From an uncultured Dialister sp. (lineage in GTDB: Bacteria; Bacillota; Negativicutes; Veillonellales; Dialisteraceae): a DNA stretch of 64,000 nucleotides. Below are positions 32,931 through 42,322 of this stretch, piece by piece. Position 1 is the stretch's first letter. Each line of letters begins with the position of its first letter. Made by a program: the position numbers and the translations under genes. Location of the stretch: contig CABQAR010000002.1 of the NCBI GenBank assembly GCA_902462205.1, forward strand, positions 186,001-250,000, in the 5' to 3' direction. The notes under the pieces were generated by a model that saw only the letters and a list, made by a program, of their open reading frames with translations, searched no databases and was not told the origin of the DNA.

Positions 32931-34253
32931 TTACGCCGTTTTCTTTCCTGTAAAAACTTTCCACAGAAGACCGAGCACATAACCGGTCACAAAGAAGGAA
33001 ATCCAGCCCATGCTGTATTCCGCCAGAGGCAGGGAAGCAAGGAACGTATCCACGCCGCCCAGCTTCATGCCGAAGCCGTGCAGGCCGTCGCAGATGGCGG
33101 GAAAAAGCGTGAAAAGCGTCGCCCCCGCATAGACGCACTGCCTGCCGCCGAAGAAATGGTCGGTGAAGGCGAGGATGATGATGGACATCGAGAGGGGATA
33201 GAGGAAAAGCAGTACGGGAATCGCATTCCTGATGATCGCCGTCAGTCCGAAGAGGGCGACAAAGAAACAGAAAACAGTCAGTCCCGTGACAAAGACCTTG
33301 GCGGAGATTTTCGGCATGAGGAGCCTGAAATAAGCCGCGCACGCAGCCGTCAGCCCCACGCTCGTCGTCAGGCATGCCACGATGACGATGACGCCGAGGA
33401 TGCCCGCCCCTGCGCTTCCGAAATAATGGAGCGCCGTCTTGACGAGGACAGGAGCGCCGTTTTCCTGAATGCCGATGACTTCCACGGAATTCGCTCCGAC
33501 ATAGCAGAGGGCGGCGTAAATAACGGCCATGAAGAACGTGGAAATCAGTCCGGACCGCAATGTATCCCTCGTGATCTGCGATTCAGAAGAAGCGCCGTAC
33601 ATCTTGACCGCTTCCACGACGATGATGCCGAAGACAAGCCCTGCCAGACCGTCCATCGTATTGTATCCGTCCACCAGACCCTGTCCGAACGCAGCCGCGC
33701 CGGTCCTATACGCTTCCGTCGGCGCCTGCCAGCTTCCCATCGGAGAAACGATTGCGCTGATGATGAGCAGGAATAAAAAGACAAGCAGGACAGGCGTCAT
33801 GAACTTGCCGACACGGTCCACCATCTTGGACGGAGAAATCGCCAGCCACCAGGTCACGATGAAAAACACCGCCGCGAACGCATACAGGCCCATCTCACGA
33901 ATTTCCGGAGCCACATGCTGGGCGATAGCGATTTCATACGCCACCGTCGCCGTACGGGGAATCGCGAAAAACGGCCCGATCGTCAGATACAGCGCCGTGC
34001 AGAAGAAAATGCTGTACGCCGGATGGATGCGGGACGCCAGCTCACGCAGGTTCACACCGGAATAGCAGATGGCAAGCACGCCCAGAAGCGGAAGCCCCAC
34101 GCCTGTAATTAAAAAGCCAAGAGTGGCAGGCGCCGTATTGACCCCTGAATTCTGTCCCATGAACACAGGAAATATCAGATTCCCCGCCCCAAAAAACAAA
34201 GCAAACAGCATCAGCCCGATGGCAATAAACGCACGATTCGACTTCTCTTCCAT
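32931..34253 (-). CDS. brnQ: Branched-chain amino acid:cation symporter
   Basis: 440 residues from ATG 34253 (AGGGGG 5 nt upstream; an in-frame ATG at 34289 lacks a clear site). About 12 membrane segments. BrnQ/LIVCS marks: LMLFALFFGAGNLIFPVFMG (near residue 16), GVGLPLLGVLAI, and ALYLTIGPFFAIPRTATVAYE (split: ALYLTIGPFFAIP, RTATVAYE; near 88). Imports leucine, isoleucine and valine with sodium. Stand-alone with its own terminator. Confidence 0.93.
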   Translation of the reverse strand: MEEKSNRAFIAIGLMLFALFFGAGNLIFPVFMGQNSGVNTAPATLGFLITGVGLPLLGVLAICYSGVNLRELASRIHPAYSIFFCTALYLTIGPFFAIPRTATVAYEIAIAQHVAPEIREMGLYAFAAVFFIVTWWLAISPSKMVDRVGKFMTPVLLVFLFLLIISAIVSPMGSWQAPTEAYRTGAAAFGQGLVDGYNTMDGLAGLVFGIIVVEAVKMYGASSESQITRDTLRSGLISTFFMAVIYAALCYVGANSVEVIGIQENGAPVLVKTALHYFGSAGAGILGVIVIVACLTTSVGLTAACAAYFRLLMPKISAKVFVTGLTVFCFFVALFGLTAIIRNAIPVLLFLYPLSMSIIILAFTDHFFGGRQCVYAGATLFTLFPAICDGLHGFGMKLGGVDTFLASLPLAEYSMGWISFFVTGYVLGLLWKVFTGKKTA

Positions 34254-34432
34254 AAAGCCCCCTAAAAACCTCTTCCTCATATAAGACACGTCCCCGAGCC
34301 CGCATTCCCCGCAGACTCAGCATAATACAGGAATTATTATATCATTTTTATACATTCTATTAACTGCATTTTATTATATTATTTTCTCATACTTAATGCC
34401 AGAACGAAGAATAACAAATGCAACCCGCACGC

Positions 34433-34476
34433 AAAAGCCATTCGCAGGAAACAAATATCCATTCCTACGAATGGCT
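34433..34476 (-). terminator. Strong terminator after the DMT transporter gene
   Basis: AGCCATTCGTAGGA (34463-34476 on minus) pairs with TCCTGCGAATGGCT (34436-34449); T-rich tail. The remainder of 34254-34530 is AT-rich with no coding signal. Confidence 0.8.
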
Positions 34477-34530
34477 GGTCTATCTTTTATATTTCCACCC
34501 TTCCTTTCTTCATGGAGCCGCCGGATGTTT

Positions 34531-35412
34531 TTACCGCGTCACCACGATAACGGCGGCGATGATGAGGAACATGCCTGCCAGCTCGAATGTCCCGAACGTC
34601 ATGCCGAAGATGAGGAAGGAAAACACGATGGACGACAGCGGTTCCAGAGCGGCGATGATGCTTGTTTCCCCCGGCTCTATGTAGGCGATGCTCGCGAGGT
34701 ACATGCCGAAGGACAGAACCGTTCCGAAAATAACGACATAAATGAATGCGGCAAGGGTATCCAGATCCAGCTGTCCCGTCATGGGCGTCATGACGGCCGC
34801 CGGTGAAAGAACGACGGCGCCGACCACCATGCCCCAGCCGACCACGAGGGGCGAACGCCACTTCTGGATGATCCGTTTGGGCGCCACCGTATAAAAGGCA
34901 CAGCTCGCCGCCGCCAGCAGGCCCCAGACCAGCGCCTTCGTGGAAATGGCCAGGCTGCCGAAATTCCCGTGGGTCGCGATCAGCGCGGTGCCAAGCATGG
35001 CAAAAACGGAACAGAACAGTTCTTTTTTATACGGAAGCCGCCGCTGTCGGAAGCAGTACCATGCGACGATGAGGATCGGCATCAGATATTCCAGAACCGT
35101 CGCCGTGGCCGCATTGCTGTACTTGATCGTGATGAAATAGCCGTACTGGGTGAAAAGCATGCCCAGCGCGCCAAAGAGGAACAGCTGCAGGCGGTCGCTC
35201 CTGTCCTTCCAGATGGAAAAAATATCCCCCTGGTTTTTCCATGCATCAAAAAGCAGCAGGATCGCTCCGCCGGAAATCATGCGGAACACGGAAAGCCACT
35301 CCGGCGCCACTCCCTGATTGCGCAAAAGAAACTGCCCCGCAATGCCGGAGCTCCCCCACAAAATGGAACCGACTGCGGCGAGCAGGATTCCCTTCAAACG
35401 TAAATTTTCCAA
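34531..35412 (-). CDS. EamA/DMT-family transporter
   Basis: About 293 residues with ten membrane segments in two EamA repeats (AAVGSILWGSSGIAGQFLL near the start; LLAAASCAFYTVAPKRI near residue 160). The closing part of each repeat reads YSNAATATVLEYLMPILIV and YIEPGETSIIAALEPLSSIV, the usual EamA end motif. Members export or import amino acids and metabolites; substrate unknown. The TTG at 35412 has GAGGTG just upstream and is preferred over the ATG at 35424, which overlaps that site. Confidence 0.85.
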   Translation of the reverse strand: MENLRLKGILLAAVGSILWGSSGIAGQFLLRNQGVAPEWLSVFRMISGGAILLLFDAWKNQGDIFSIWKDRSDRLQLFLFGALGMLFTQYGYFITIKYSNAATATVLEYLMPILIVAWYCFRQRRLPYKKELFCSVFAMLGTALIATHGNFGSLAISTKALVWGLLAAASCAFYTVAPKRIIQKWRSPLVVGWGMVVGAVVLSPAAVMTPMTGQLDLDTLAAFIYVVIFGTVLSFGMYLASIAYIEPGETSIIAALEPLSSIVFSFLIFGMTFGTFELAGMFLIIAAVIVVTR

Positions 35413-35555
35413 TATGCACCTCATAATTAGTTGTTAGTCATTGCAGCCGGCGGTCACGGAATTTAAAAATTTGCCCATATTTCCAATGCCCCCTTGATTT
35501 CTATTTCCTATTATATCCAATTATATCCAAAAAAGCCCTGCCCCGCTTCTGTTTC

Positions 35556-35584
35556 TTGACCATCATTAGGGAGAAGATTATGAT
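35556..35584 (+). promoter_or_regulatory. proA promoter
   Basis: TTGACC (35556-35561), 17 nt, TATGAT (35579-35584), about 35 nt before the ribosome site AAAGGAG of proA. Confidence 0.65.
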
Positions 35585-35623
35585 AGGGATAAATAATTTC
35601 TGATTCCCCAAAAGGAGACCCCT

Positions 35624-36901
35624 ATGAGCATAAAAGAAGACGTTTTCAAAATGAAGTCCGTCGCGCCCCTCATGGCGACCGCTTCCGAGGATGTACGGAA
35701 CGAAGCGCTCCGACTGATCGCGGAAATACTGGATTCCCGCAAGGAAGAAATATTTGACGCCAACCACAGGGATCTGGCAGCAGCGGAAGAAAATAACCTG
35801 CCTGCTGCCATCCTGAAACGGCTGAAATTCGATGAAGCAAAACTATCCGATGTCACGGGCGGCATCCGGCAGCTGATTTCCCTTCCTGATCCGGTCGGGA
35901 AAGTCACGATCGCCCGCGAACTGGATGAAGGCCTGCGCCTGTACCGCGTCACCTGCCCCATCGGCGTCATCGGCGTCATTTTCGAGGCGCGCCCGGATGC
36001 GCTCGTCCAGATTTCCTCCCTCTGTATCAAGAGCGGAAACTGCGCCGTCCTGAAAGGAGGAAAGGAAACAAAGGAAACAAACCTCGTCCTCTTTTCCCTC
36101 ATCCACGAGGCCGTCGTCCGCGCAGGACTGCCTGCCGACGCCTTCCTGCAGGCGCAGCAGCACAGCGAGATCGACGAGCTCCTGCAATGCCATGGCGCTG
36201 TGGACCTCCTCATTCCCAGAGGTTCCAACGAATTCGTCCAGTACATCATGGAACACACGAAAATCCCCGTCATGGGCCATGCCGACGGGGTCTGCCATAT
36301 TTATGTAGACAAGGACTACGATATAGAAAAAGCGCTCCCCATCATCGTGGATGCGAAGACCCAGTATACCGCCGCCTGCAACGCGACGGAAACCCTCCTC
36401 GTCCATCGTGATATAGCCAAGGATTTCCTGCCGAAACTGGCGGAGGCTATGGAAAAAAGCCATGTGAAACTCCGTGGCACGGCGGAAGTCAATGAAATCA
36501 TCCCCGTGGAAATCATCGGTGAAGAAGAGTTCCATCATGAATATCTCGATCTGGTCCTTGCCGTCAAGCTCGTCGGCTCCGTCCAGGAAGCCATCGACCA
36601 CATCAACCGTTACGGCTCCCACCACACGGAAGCCATCATCACGGAAGACATGAATGCCGTCAGCCGTTTCATGCAGCTCGTGGATTCCGCCGGCGTCTAC
36701 CAGAACGCATCCACCCGCTTCGCCGACGGCTTCCGCTACGGATTCGGCGCCGAAGTCGGCATTTCTACAGGAAAACTCCACGCCAGAGGCCCTGTCGGAC
36801 TGGAAGGACTCATGTCCTACAAATACAAGCTGTTTGGAAAAGGCCATATCGTCAGTGATTACGCAGAAGGAAAGAAATCCTTCCACTTCACCGATTTATA
36901 A
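35624..36901 (+). CDS. proA: Gamma-glutamyl phosphate reductase
   Basis: 425 residues of the aldehyde-dehydrogenase superfamily. Marks: CPIGVIGVIFEARPDALVQI (near residue 108), SGNCAVLKGGKE (near 135), the catalytic Cys in TQYTAACNATETLLVH (near 249), and GSHHTEAI (near 329). It reduces glutamyl-5-phosphate to the semialdehyde in proline synthesis. The partner glutamate kinase gene proB is not in the window. AAAGGAG lies 7 nt before the ATG. Confidence 0.96.
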   Translation: MSIKEDVFKMKSVAPLMATASEDVRNEALRLIAEILDSRKEEIFDANHRDLAAAEENNLPAAILKRLKFDEAKLSDVTGGIRQLISLPDPVGKVTIARELDEGLRLYRVTCPIGVIGVIFEARPDALVQISSLCIKSGNCAVLKGGKETKETNLVLFSLIHEAVVRAGLPADAFLQAQQHSEIDELLQCHGAVDLLIPRGSNEFVQYIMEHTKIPVMGHADGVCHIYVDKDYDIEKALPIIVDAKTQYTAACNATETLLVHRDIAKDFLPKLAEAMEKSHVKLRGTAEVNEIIPVEIIGEEEFHHEYLDLVLAVKLVGSVQEAIDHINRYGSHHTEAIITEDMNAVSRFMQLVDSAGVYQNASTRFADGFRYGFGAEVGISTGKLHARGPVGLEGLMSYKYKLFGKGHIVSDYAEGKKSFHFTDL

Positions 36902-36916
36902 CCATGCATTAAACAC

Positions 36917-36956
36917 AAAAGCTCCTGCCGTTTTTTCTCCGACAGGAGCTTTTATC
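36917..36956. terminator. Bidirectional terminator, left copy of a duplicated pair
   Basis: AAAAGCTCCTG pairs with CAGGAGCTTTT around CCGTTTTTTCTCCGA. The same 37-38 nt occur again at 39721-39761, so the adhesin gene lies between two direct copies. Confidence 0.85.
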
Positions 36957-36960
36957 TTCC

Positions 36961-39516
36961 TTATCTTTTCATCAACCCCGCCATTTGCGATTTCAGCATG
37001 GCAAGTTCTTCTTTCATCTCCTTATTTTCTTCTAAAATACGATGATTCTGTTCCTGTATTTTTTCATTTTTCTCTTTCAGCTCTTTCACGGACCTTGCCA
37101 GTTCAGTGCGTGAAGCGGTACCGCTACCGCCCTGTCCCAGTTTGACAGCCACGCCGGCATTCATCATATTCTCACCGCCGCCAAAACTGCCGCCCAGACT
37201 GAATACGGTCGTTTCGTTCGGACTATATGATGCCCCTACAGCAGTTGCATTTGCCCCGTGATAACGTCCGTAACCGGCAGCAAATGACCATCCGGAACCT
37301 GGATCCGAGGACATCGGACGAAGTGCAGCCAATGCAGCCGCACCTGCTCCCACACGATCCACACGCGCGTTTACGTGATCGATGCGTCCATTCATTTTAT
37401 CCGTATCACCTTGCAGGATACGGATATTCCTTTCATTTACGTCCACCGATCCCTGCAGGCTGTCCATCCTTTCTTTCTGGGCGTTTGCCTCCTGCTTCAA
37501 CCCATAAATCTGCCTGCCATTCACTGCATCAGTGCTTTCGGAGGAAATCTGTCCGTCAGCTACGTCAGTAATCACCCGGTTTCCTCCTGAAATGCCTTTC
37601 TTCGTAAGGGCAGGTCCATTTTCAACGGCTACCCCGTCTTCTGTTATTTCCGTATGCCCGACACGGATTTTATCCGCGGATAAACGAGAAATTGTTCCGT
37701 TCTGTGCTTTAATGCCCTTTGTCTCCACATTTTCGAGCCCATGGAGTTCTTTTGCCAGTTTCACATGCAGCCTGCCATCCTGAGAAACAACGCCGATATT
37801 TTTTTCGGATAATTCTTTGGCTCCACCAAGGATTTCAAGCCTTTCTCCCATTTTTCTATTTATAGCTTTTCCCGTATCTCCGACAAAATCAAGACCCTTA
37901 TTAATATCCCCTGAAATACCGGATACCAGCCCGCTCACATCGACTTCGTAATTTTTCGTACTGTCATTCTGGGTAAAAATAAGCTTTTTACCTGCTGCAT
38001 CATAAGTACCGCCGGTGGTATATGTATCTTTTGCATGGATTGTATATTCTGTGCCGTTTATACTCTGCTTTCTGTTAATAATGACATTTTTCCCTTCTTT
38101 TACGGAAACACGGGATGCTTTTAAATCAGTTTCCATCTTTTGCCCGACTTCATTTTTTAATTCATTCAGCTGCGCCATATTGACAGCATCACCATCGGCC
38201 TCTCCTCGTCCTACATTCGCAAGCTTCTTTCCTCCTGCATCCATTCCATTTTCATTCAGCTTCATACCACCTGCGGAGATGCTTCCCTTTAATCCGAGGT
38301 CAATATCGTCTGCCAGACTGACCTTAAATGTCTTTCCGCCATTTTTCTGTTCGGCGACGGGTGATATCTTCAAATTTTTACCCGAAATAAACTGCGGATG
38401 TTTCCGTGCCTCTATCTCTGCCGCCTTTACTCTCTCATCAAGGGATTTCAGCTGCGCCACATTTACTGCATCTGTATCCGCGCTTCCTGCTGAAACACCT
38501 GTAATCTGACGGCTTATTCCCAAGGATTCATCTCCGACTGAAACAGCAGCCCTTGTCGACTTATGGGATGACACCATCTTATTATAGGCATCCCGCGCTT
38601 CATGGAGCTTCTGTCTCTTATCCTCATTTCCCTGGTCCGTGTTCCATGCTTCATAGGCTTTATCCCAATGGTCTCTTGCCGTTTTTTCCTCTGCTGTTTC
38701 TTCATATGCTTTCCCCGTCAGCGGGTTATAGCCGAATACGCCGCTCTTTCTATCCGCCTTGGATTCGCTTCCCAGCGCTACGCTTCCTTCTTCATCCGCA
38801 TGTGCCCATGACCCCAGCGCAAAACTGCTGTCCTTTTCTGCAACGGCCCCCACGCCTAATGCTGCAGAGTATGCTCCTTTAGATATGGATTCCACGCCTC
38901 CGGCAAAAGAAGATTTCCCGATTGCTTCGTTATCACTGCCTATCGCGGTTGCCTCTTGCCCTTTAGCTGTATTTCCATGTCCGACCGCATTGGACATGAA
39001 TCCGTCAGCGCTGTTGTTATTCCCCACTGATGTCGATGAACGGCCGTTCGCATGGCTTGCCATACCGAACGCGGAAGAATACGTTCCTTTTGCGCTGCTG
39101 CCATAACCGACCGCCACATCGCAATCCCCATCTGCGAAAGTATCAACACCCATCGCTGTGGAATATTTGCCTTTGGCGCTTACAGTGTATCCCATGGCAA
39201 CACTCTTTTTGCCGTCCTTGCCCACAGAAGCGCCCACACCGATGGCGACGCCTTCTTTGCTTTTTACTCCGTTATTTTCATAATTGCTGTATTTATCCGA
39301 ATTGTCAGACTGGATACTTACATAATGCATATCTGCCGCGGCCGCTTCATTCGCAAGAAAACCTCCGCTTAAAAGAGAACACAGGACGAAAGCAGATAAA
39401 ATCCCTCTCATTCCATGCCTCCGATTCCCATTGTGAACTGCATTCCCTGCAATTTCCGATACGACCACATAACAGGCCTTACTTTTACTCCAAATAACTT
39501 TATACAAATGATTCAT
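36961..39516 (-). CDS. YadA-type trimeric autotransporter adhesin
   Basis: 851 residues from ATG 39516 (AGGAGG 7 nt upstream). Order: extended signal peptide of ESPR type (MNHLYKVIWSKSKACYVVV, then a hydrophobic core ending near ANEAAAA, residue ~62); a head of about 14 left-handed helix repeats of the pattern SxAxGxxSxAxG (residues ~85-265); a charged insert; neck motifs DAVNVAQL, DAVNMAQL and DAVNGRQI; a coiled stalk; the four-strand YadA anchor (SGWSFAAGYGRYHG to NAGVAVKLG, near residues 735-795). Unusually the anchor is followed by ~50 residues of charged coiled coil (ELARSVKELKEKNEKIQEQN...), which would lie in the periplasm. A Fur-box-like site is upstream. Confidence 0.93.
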   Translation of the reverse strand: MNHLYKVIWSKSKACYVVVSEIAGNAVHNGNRRHGMRGILSAFVLCSLLSGGFLANEAAAADMHYVSIQSDNSDKYSNYENNGVKSKEGVAIGVGASVGKDGKKSVAMGYTVSAKGKYSTAMGVDTFADGDCDVAVGYGSSAKGTYSSAFGMASHANGRSSTSVGNNNSADGFMSNAVGHGNTAKGQEATAIGSDNEAIGKSSFAGGVESISKGAYSAALGVGAVAEKDSSFALGSWAHADEEGSVALGSESKADRKSGVFGYNPLTGKAYEETAEEKTARDHWDKAYEAWNTDQGNEDKRQKLHEARDAYNKMVSSHKSTRAAVSVGDESLGISRQITGVSAGSADTDAVNVAQLKSLDERVKAAEIEARKHPQFISGKNLKISPVAEQKNGGKTFKVSLADDIDLGLKGSISAGGMKLNENGMDAGGKKLANVGRGEADGDAVNMAQLNELKNEVGQKMETDLKASRVSVKEGKNVIINRKQSINGTEYTIHAKDTYTTGGTYDAAGKKLIFTQNDSTKNYEVDVSGLVSGISGDINKGLDFVGDTGKAINRKMGERLEILGGAKELSEKNIGVVSQDGRLHVKLAKELHGLENVETKGIKAQNGTISRLSADKIRVGHTEITEDGVAVENGPALTKKGISGGNRVITDVADGQISSESTDAVNGRQIYGLKQEANAQKERMDSLQGSVDVNERNIRILQGDTDKMNGRIDHVNARVDRVGAGAAALAALRPMSSDPGSGWSFAAGYGRYHGANATAVGASYSPNETTVFSLGGSFGGGENMMNAGVAVKLGQGGSGTASRTELARSVKELKEKNEKIQEQNHRILEENKEMKEELAMLKSQMAGLMKR

Positions 39517-39605
39517 GAACAGCCTCCTCAAAAATTTTTTAAATGCACATGTATGTCCATATGCATCGCAACCGATTAAACATTCGACTCAGTCGCAGAT
39601 TAAAT

Positions 39606-39626
39606 TATAATGATAATGATAATAAT
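39606..39626 (-). promoter_or_regulatory. Fur-box-like site upstream of the adhesin gene
   Basis: The plus strand reads ATAATGATAATGATAATAAT, three GATAAT-type units as in a classic Fur box. It lies about 90-110 nt before the adhesin start on the minus strand, where a promoter would be. It suggests induction under iron limitation. Confidence 0.55.
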
Positions 39627-39720
39627 TTTCAAGTATTCTTTTCTGTTCCAAACTAAAATATATAGTAACTACCGAACATTTCCTGATTATTCCAATTTGG
39701 AAATATTCATATTCCCAATC

Positions 39721-39761
39721 AAAAAGCTCCTGCCGTTTTTTCTCCGACAGGAGCTTTTTTT
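39721..39761. terminator. Bidirectional terminator, right copy of a duplicated pair
   Basis: Same sequence as 36917-36956, here ending the minus-strand gene at 39793. Confidence 0.85.
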
Positions 39762-39792
39762 GTTTCCGCCACAAGGTGGATGCATCTGTGTA

Positions 39793-40320
39793 TTATGTTT
39801 TCGGTTTCAGGCTGGGGTTCCTTGTTTCGAGAATCCATCGGGAGAAATCTTCAGGATCGACGTTTAGGTTTGTTTGCGCCCATTCTTTCCATTTCGGTGT
39901 TTTCTTTTTCATCATCAGTATTTCTTCCATCTTTTTCCCTGTCTTCGTTTCCAGAAGCCATGCCAGACGGATCCAGTGGTTTGGGTAACCTTCCTGCAGC
40001 GCCGCCAGCGCGCGGTTTTCTTCTATGCCGTAGAAACGGTGCAGGCGGTTTGCCCGGTGTGAGAAATATTTGGCTTCGTAGACCTCGGCGGAAAGCCCCA
40101 GTTCTTTCTGAATCCTGCTCCACGGCTGCTCTTTGCGGAGCCTTGCCATTTCTTTGATATCCTTCCCTGTCAGACAGGAAAGCAAGGCCATCTTATCTGC
40201 TTCCGTGTAACGGATTCCGCTGTCCAGCAGTTCTTTCACCACTATTTCCGGCACTTCATATTTGAAATGGATGGCACGGATTTCATCCTCTTGCGTCATC
40301 TGTGTTTGTCTCATATCCAC
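39793..40320 (-). CDS. Hypothetical protein
   Basis: 175 residues, soluble, helical, slightly basic, with several Trp (KEQPWSRIQKELGLSAEVY; PNHWIRLAWLLETKTGKKMEEIL). The stretch ALLSCLTGKDIKEMARLRKEQPW-type helices could form a helix-turn-helix, but no family is recognised. The start is GTG 40320 with GAGGAG 7 nt upstream; an ATG at 40314 is 13 nt from it. It is the gene just upstream (in direction of reading) of the adhesin, but a terminator lies between. Confidence 0.75.
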   Translation of the reverse strand: MDMRQTQMTQEDEIRAIHFKYEVPEIVVKELLDSGIRYTEADKMALLSCLTGKDIKEMARLRKEQPWSRIQKELGLSAEVYEAKYFSHRANRLHRFYGIEENRALAALQEGYPNHWIRLAWLLETKTGKKMEEILMMKKKTPKWKEWAQTNLNVDPEDFSRWILETRNPSLKPKT

Positions 40321-40461
40321 ACCACATCTCCTCTTTTATTCGACTGCATTCCCTGACGACAAGTATACCATATTTCCTTTCCGGTTCTTTGAAAATCCGC
40401 CGGATTTGAAGAGCCTCTCCATATTTGTTAAAATGATATATCATATCTGTGAGGTGTAAAA

Positions 40462-41907
40462 ATGTTCATACATGAAATATTCCAAAACGCTGATCCAAAC
40501 CGCCCTGTATTTATGGGCGAGTCTACCGCCACTTACGGGGAACTGTTCAAGACTGTTGACCAGTACAGGAACACGCTGTACGCCATGGGCATCCGCTGCG
40601 GCGACCGTGTCAGCCTTTATACGGCCAACCGCGCTGAATTCGTTTATGTGTACATGGCCGTCACCAGTCTGGGCGCCATCATCGTCCCGATCAATAATTC
40701 CCTCGTAGACAGGGAAGTGGATTTCATTCTGAAAGATTCTGAATCCAAGCTGCTGATCACGGACACGGAGCTTTCCGTTTCCACGCCCCAGATTGACATC
40801 CATCATCTGGATTACAGGGCCACCACGGAAAATGCGCCGGCTGCCCCCGCTTTTCCTTCCCATCTGACGGAAGATGACACCTGCGCCCTCGTGTATACGT
40901 CCGGCACCACGGGAAAGCCGAAGGGCGCCATGCTGACCCACAAGAATCAGATCCGCAACGTGCAGCAGTATAACGGACTGATTCCTTTGGTTCCCGATGA
41001 CCGCCTGCTCTGCGTGCTCCCCATGTTCCACTGCTACTGCCTGACCGTCGTCGTGCTTGCCTGCCTGCTCAACCACTGCACCATCGTCGTGCTCCGTTCC
41101 AAGAATCCGACGGAAATCATCAACGCCATCATGAAATACAAAATCACGATGGCCGTGATGGTTCCTCCCCTCTATAACCTGCTCGCCCGCCGCGGGAATC
41201 CGAGCAGCATGAAAACCGTGCATACCTTTATTTCCGGAGGCGCTTCCCTGCCCCAGCCGGTGGCGCAGGCATTCTTCGAACGGTTCGGCCATCCCGTGCA
41301 GGAAGGCTACGGCCTCACGGAAGCTTCTCCTGTCGTTTCCGTCCTTCCGACCGCCAAGCCGAAGTACCTCACGGTCGGCCCGTCGCTGCCCGGCGTGGAA
41401 GTGAAGGTCATCACCGACAAGGAAGGCCCGTACGTATCCGGCACCGTCGGCGAGCTCCTCGTCCGCGGCGATAATGTCATGAAAGGATACTGGAAAAAGC
41501 CGGAAGAAACAAAAAAGGTCCTCACCGAGGACGGCTGGCTCCACACAGGCGATCTGGCCTACATGGATGATGACGGATATATTTATATCGTCGACCGCAT
41601 CAAGGATCTGATCATCATGAACGGGGAAAATATTTATCCCGGCGAAGTCGAAGACTGCATTTACGAAGTGGAAGGCGTCGGCGAATGCGCCGTCGTCGGC
41701 CATCCCGATCCTCTCCGCGGCCAGTCCGTCTGGGCGTATGTCGTCATGAAGGAAAATTACGAATTCGACGAAGACAAGATCCGCCAGCACATGGTAAAAA
41801 ATATCGCCGCCTACAAAATTCCGAGGCGGTTCATTCCCATGGACGCCCTTCCGAAGAATGCCACAGGCAAGATCCTGAAGCGCGCGCTCCGTGATGGTTC
41901 TCTCTGA
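40462..41907 (+). CDS. AMP-dependent acyl-CoA synthetase/ligase
   Basis: 481 residues of the ANL superfamily: P-loop-like motif LVYTSGTTGKPKGAMLTH (near residue 139), GYGLTEASPVVS (near 283), hinge and adenylate motif GWLHTGDLAYMDDDGYIYIVD-type (near 361), and the catalytic Lys in PKNATGKILKRAL (near 468). Size and sequence fit a long- or medium-chain fatty acid CoA ligase, slightly shorter than the usual ~510. Substrate cannot be fixed. A 12-nt palindrome ATGATATATCAT (40433-40444) sits just before the ribosome site GAGGTG and may be an operator. Confidence 0.9.
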   Translation: MFIHEIFQNADPNRPVFMGESTATYGELFKTVDQYRNTLYAMGIRCGDRVSLYTANRAEFVYVYMAVTSLGAIIVPINNSLVDREVDFILKDSESKLLITDTELSVSTPQIDIHHLDYRATTENAPAAPAFPSHLTEDDTCALVYTSGTTGKPKGAMLTHKNQIRNVQQYNGLIPLVPDDRLLCVLPMFHCYCLTVVVLACLLNHCTIVVLRSKNPTEIINAIMKYKITMAVMVPPLYNLLARRGNPSSMKTVHTFISGGASLPQPVAQAFFERFGHPVQEGYGLTEASPVVSVLPTAKPKYLTVGPSLPGVEVKVITDKEGPYVSGTVGELLVRGDNVMKGYWKKPEETKKVLTEDGWLHTGDLAYMDDDGYIYIVDRIKDLIIMNGENIYPGEVEDCIYEVEGVGECAVVGHPDPLRGQSVWAYVVMKENYEFDEDKIRQHMVKNIAAYKIPRRFIPMDALPKNATGKILKRALRDGSL

Positions 41908-41916
41908 GAAAATATA

Positions 41917-41956
41917 TGAGCACCCCATCCGTTACCGGAGCGGCAGGGATGCTTTT
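41917..41956 (+). terminator. Terminator after the acyl-CoA synthetase gene
   Basis: AGCACCC pairs with GGGATGCT (one bulge) around a GC-rich inner stem, followed by TTTTT. From here to 42217 no feature is seen. Confidence 0.65.
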
Positions 41957-42217
41957 TATTTCCTTATTTCCGAAATATGCCGAAAACGGACTGCATGTAT
42001 GTAAGGGCGCCTGGAAGAGAACCATCCTACAGGAAAGCGAGATCCCTTTTGTACCCGTTGCGTGAAAAATGAGGATGCATTAAATGCAAATGGGAAGCAT
42101 TAAACCACAAATGAGAAATTGAACAGATTGTATGAAAATAAATTTGCTTTTCTTGAAAAATCATGCATATATCCTGTTAAAAGCTAGTTAAGCCTGCTGA
42201 CTTCCGTCCGTTCAAGG

Positions 42218-42271
42218 TGGACAGGGAGAAAAAAAGCCTCTATACTATAATCAGTAAACACATGTTTACTG
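42218..42271 (+). promoter_or_regulatory. Promoter with palindromic operator before the desulforedoxin-like gene
   Basis: TGGACA (42218-42223), 17 nt, TATACT (42241-42246). At the start site lies CAGTAAACA-ca-TGTTTACTG (42252-42271), a perfect 9-bp inverted repeat with a 2-nt spacer. Its place would let a dimeric repressor block initiation. Confidence 0.7.
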
Positions 42272-42322
42272 ATTGATTCATTACTTTTTTGTTTTTGTTT
42301 TTATCATTGGGAGGAAAAGAAA

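Noticed and set aside
40441..41928. 495-codon open frame antisense to the acyl-CoA synthetase gene
   Set aside because: Shadow frame; the plus-strand protein has all ANL-superfamily motifs.
41831..42025. 64-codon ORF antisense to the end of the acyl-CoA synthetase gene
   Set aside because: Overlaps a terminator and coding sequence on the other strand; no ribosome site.
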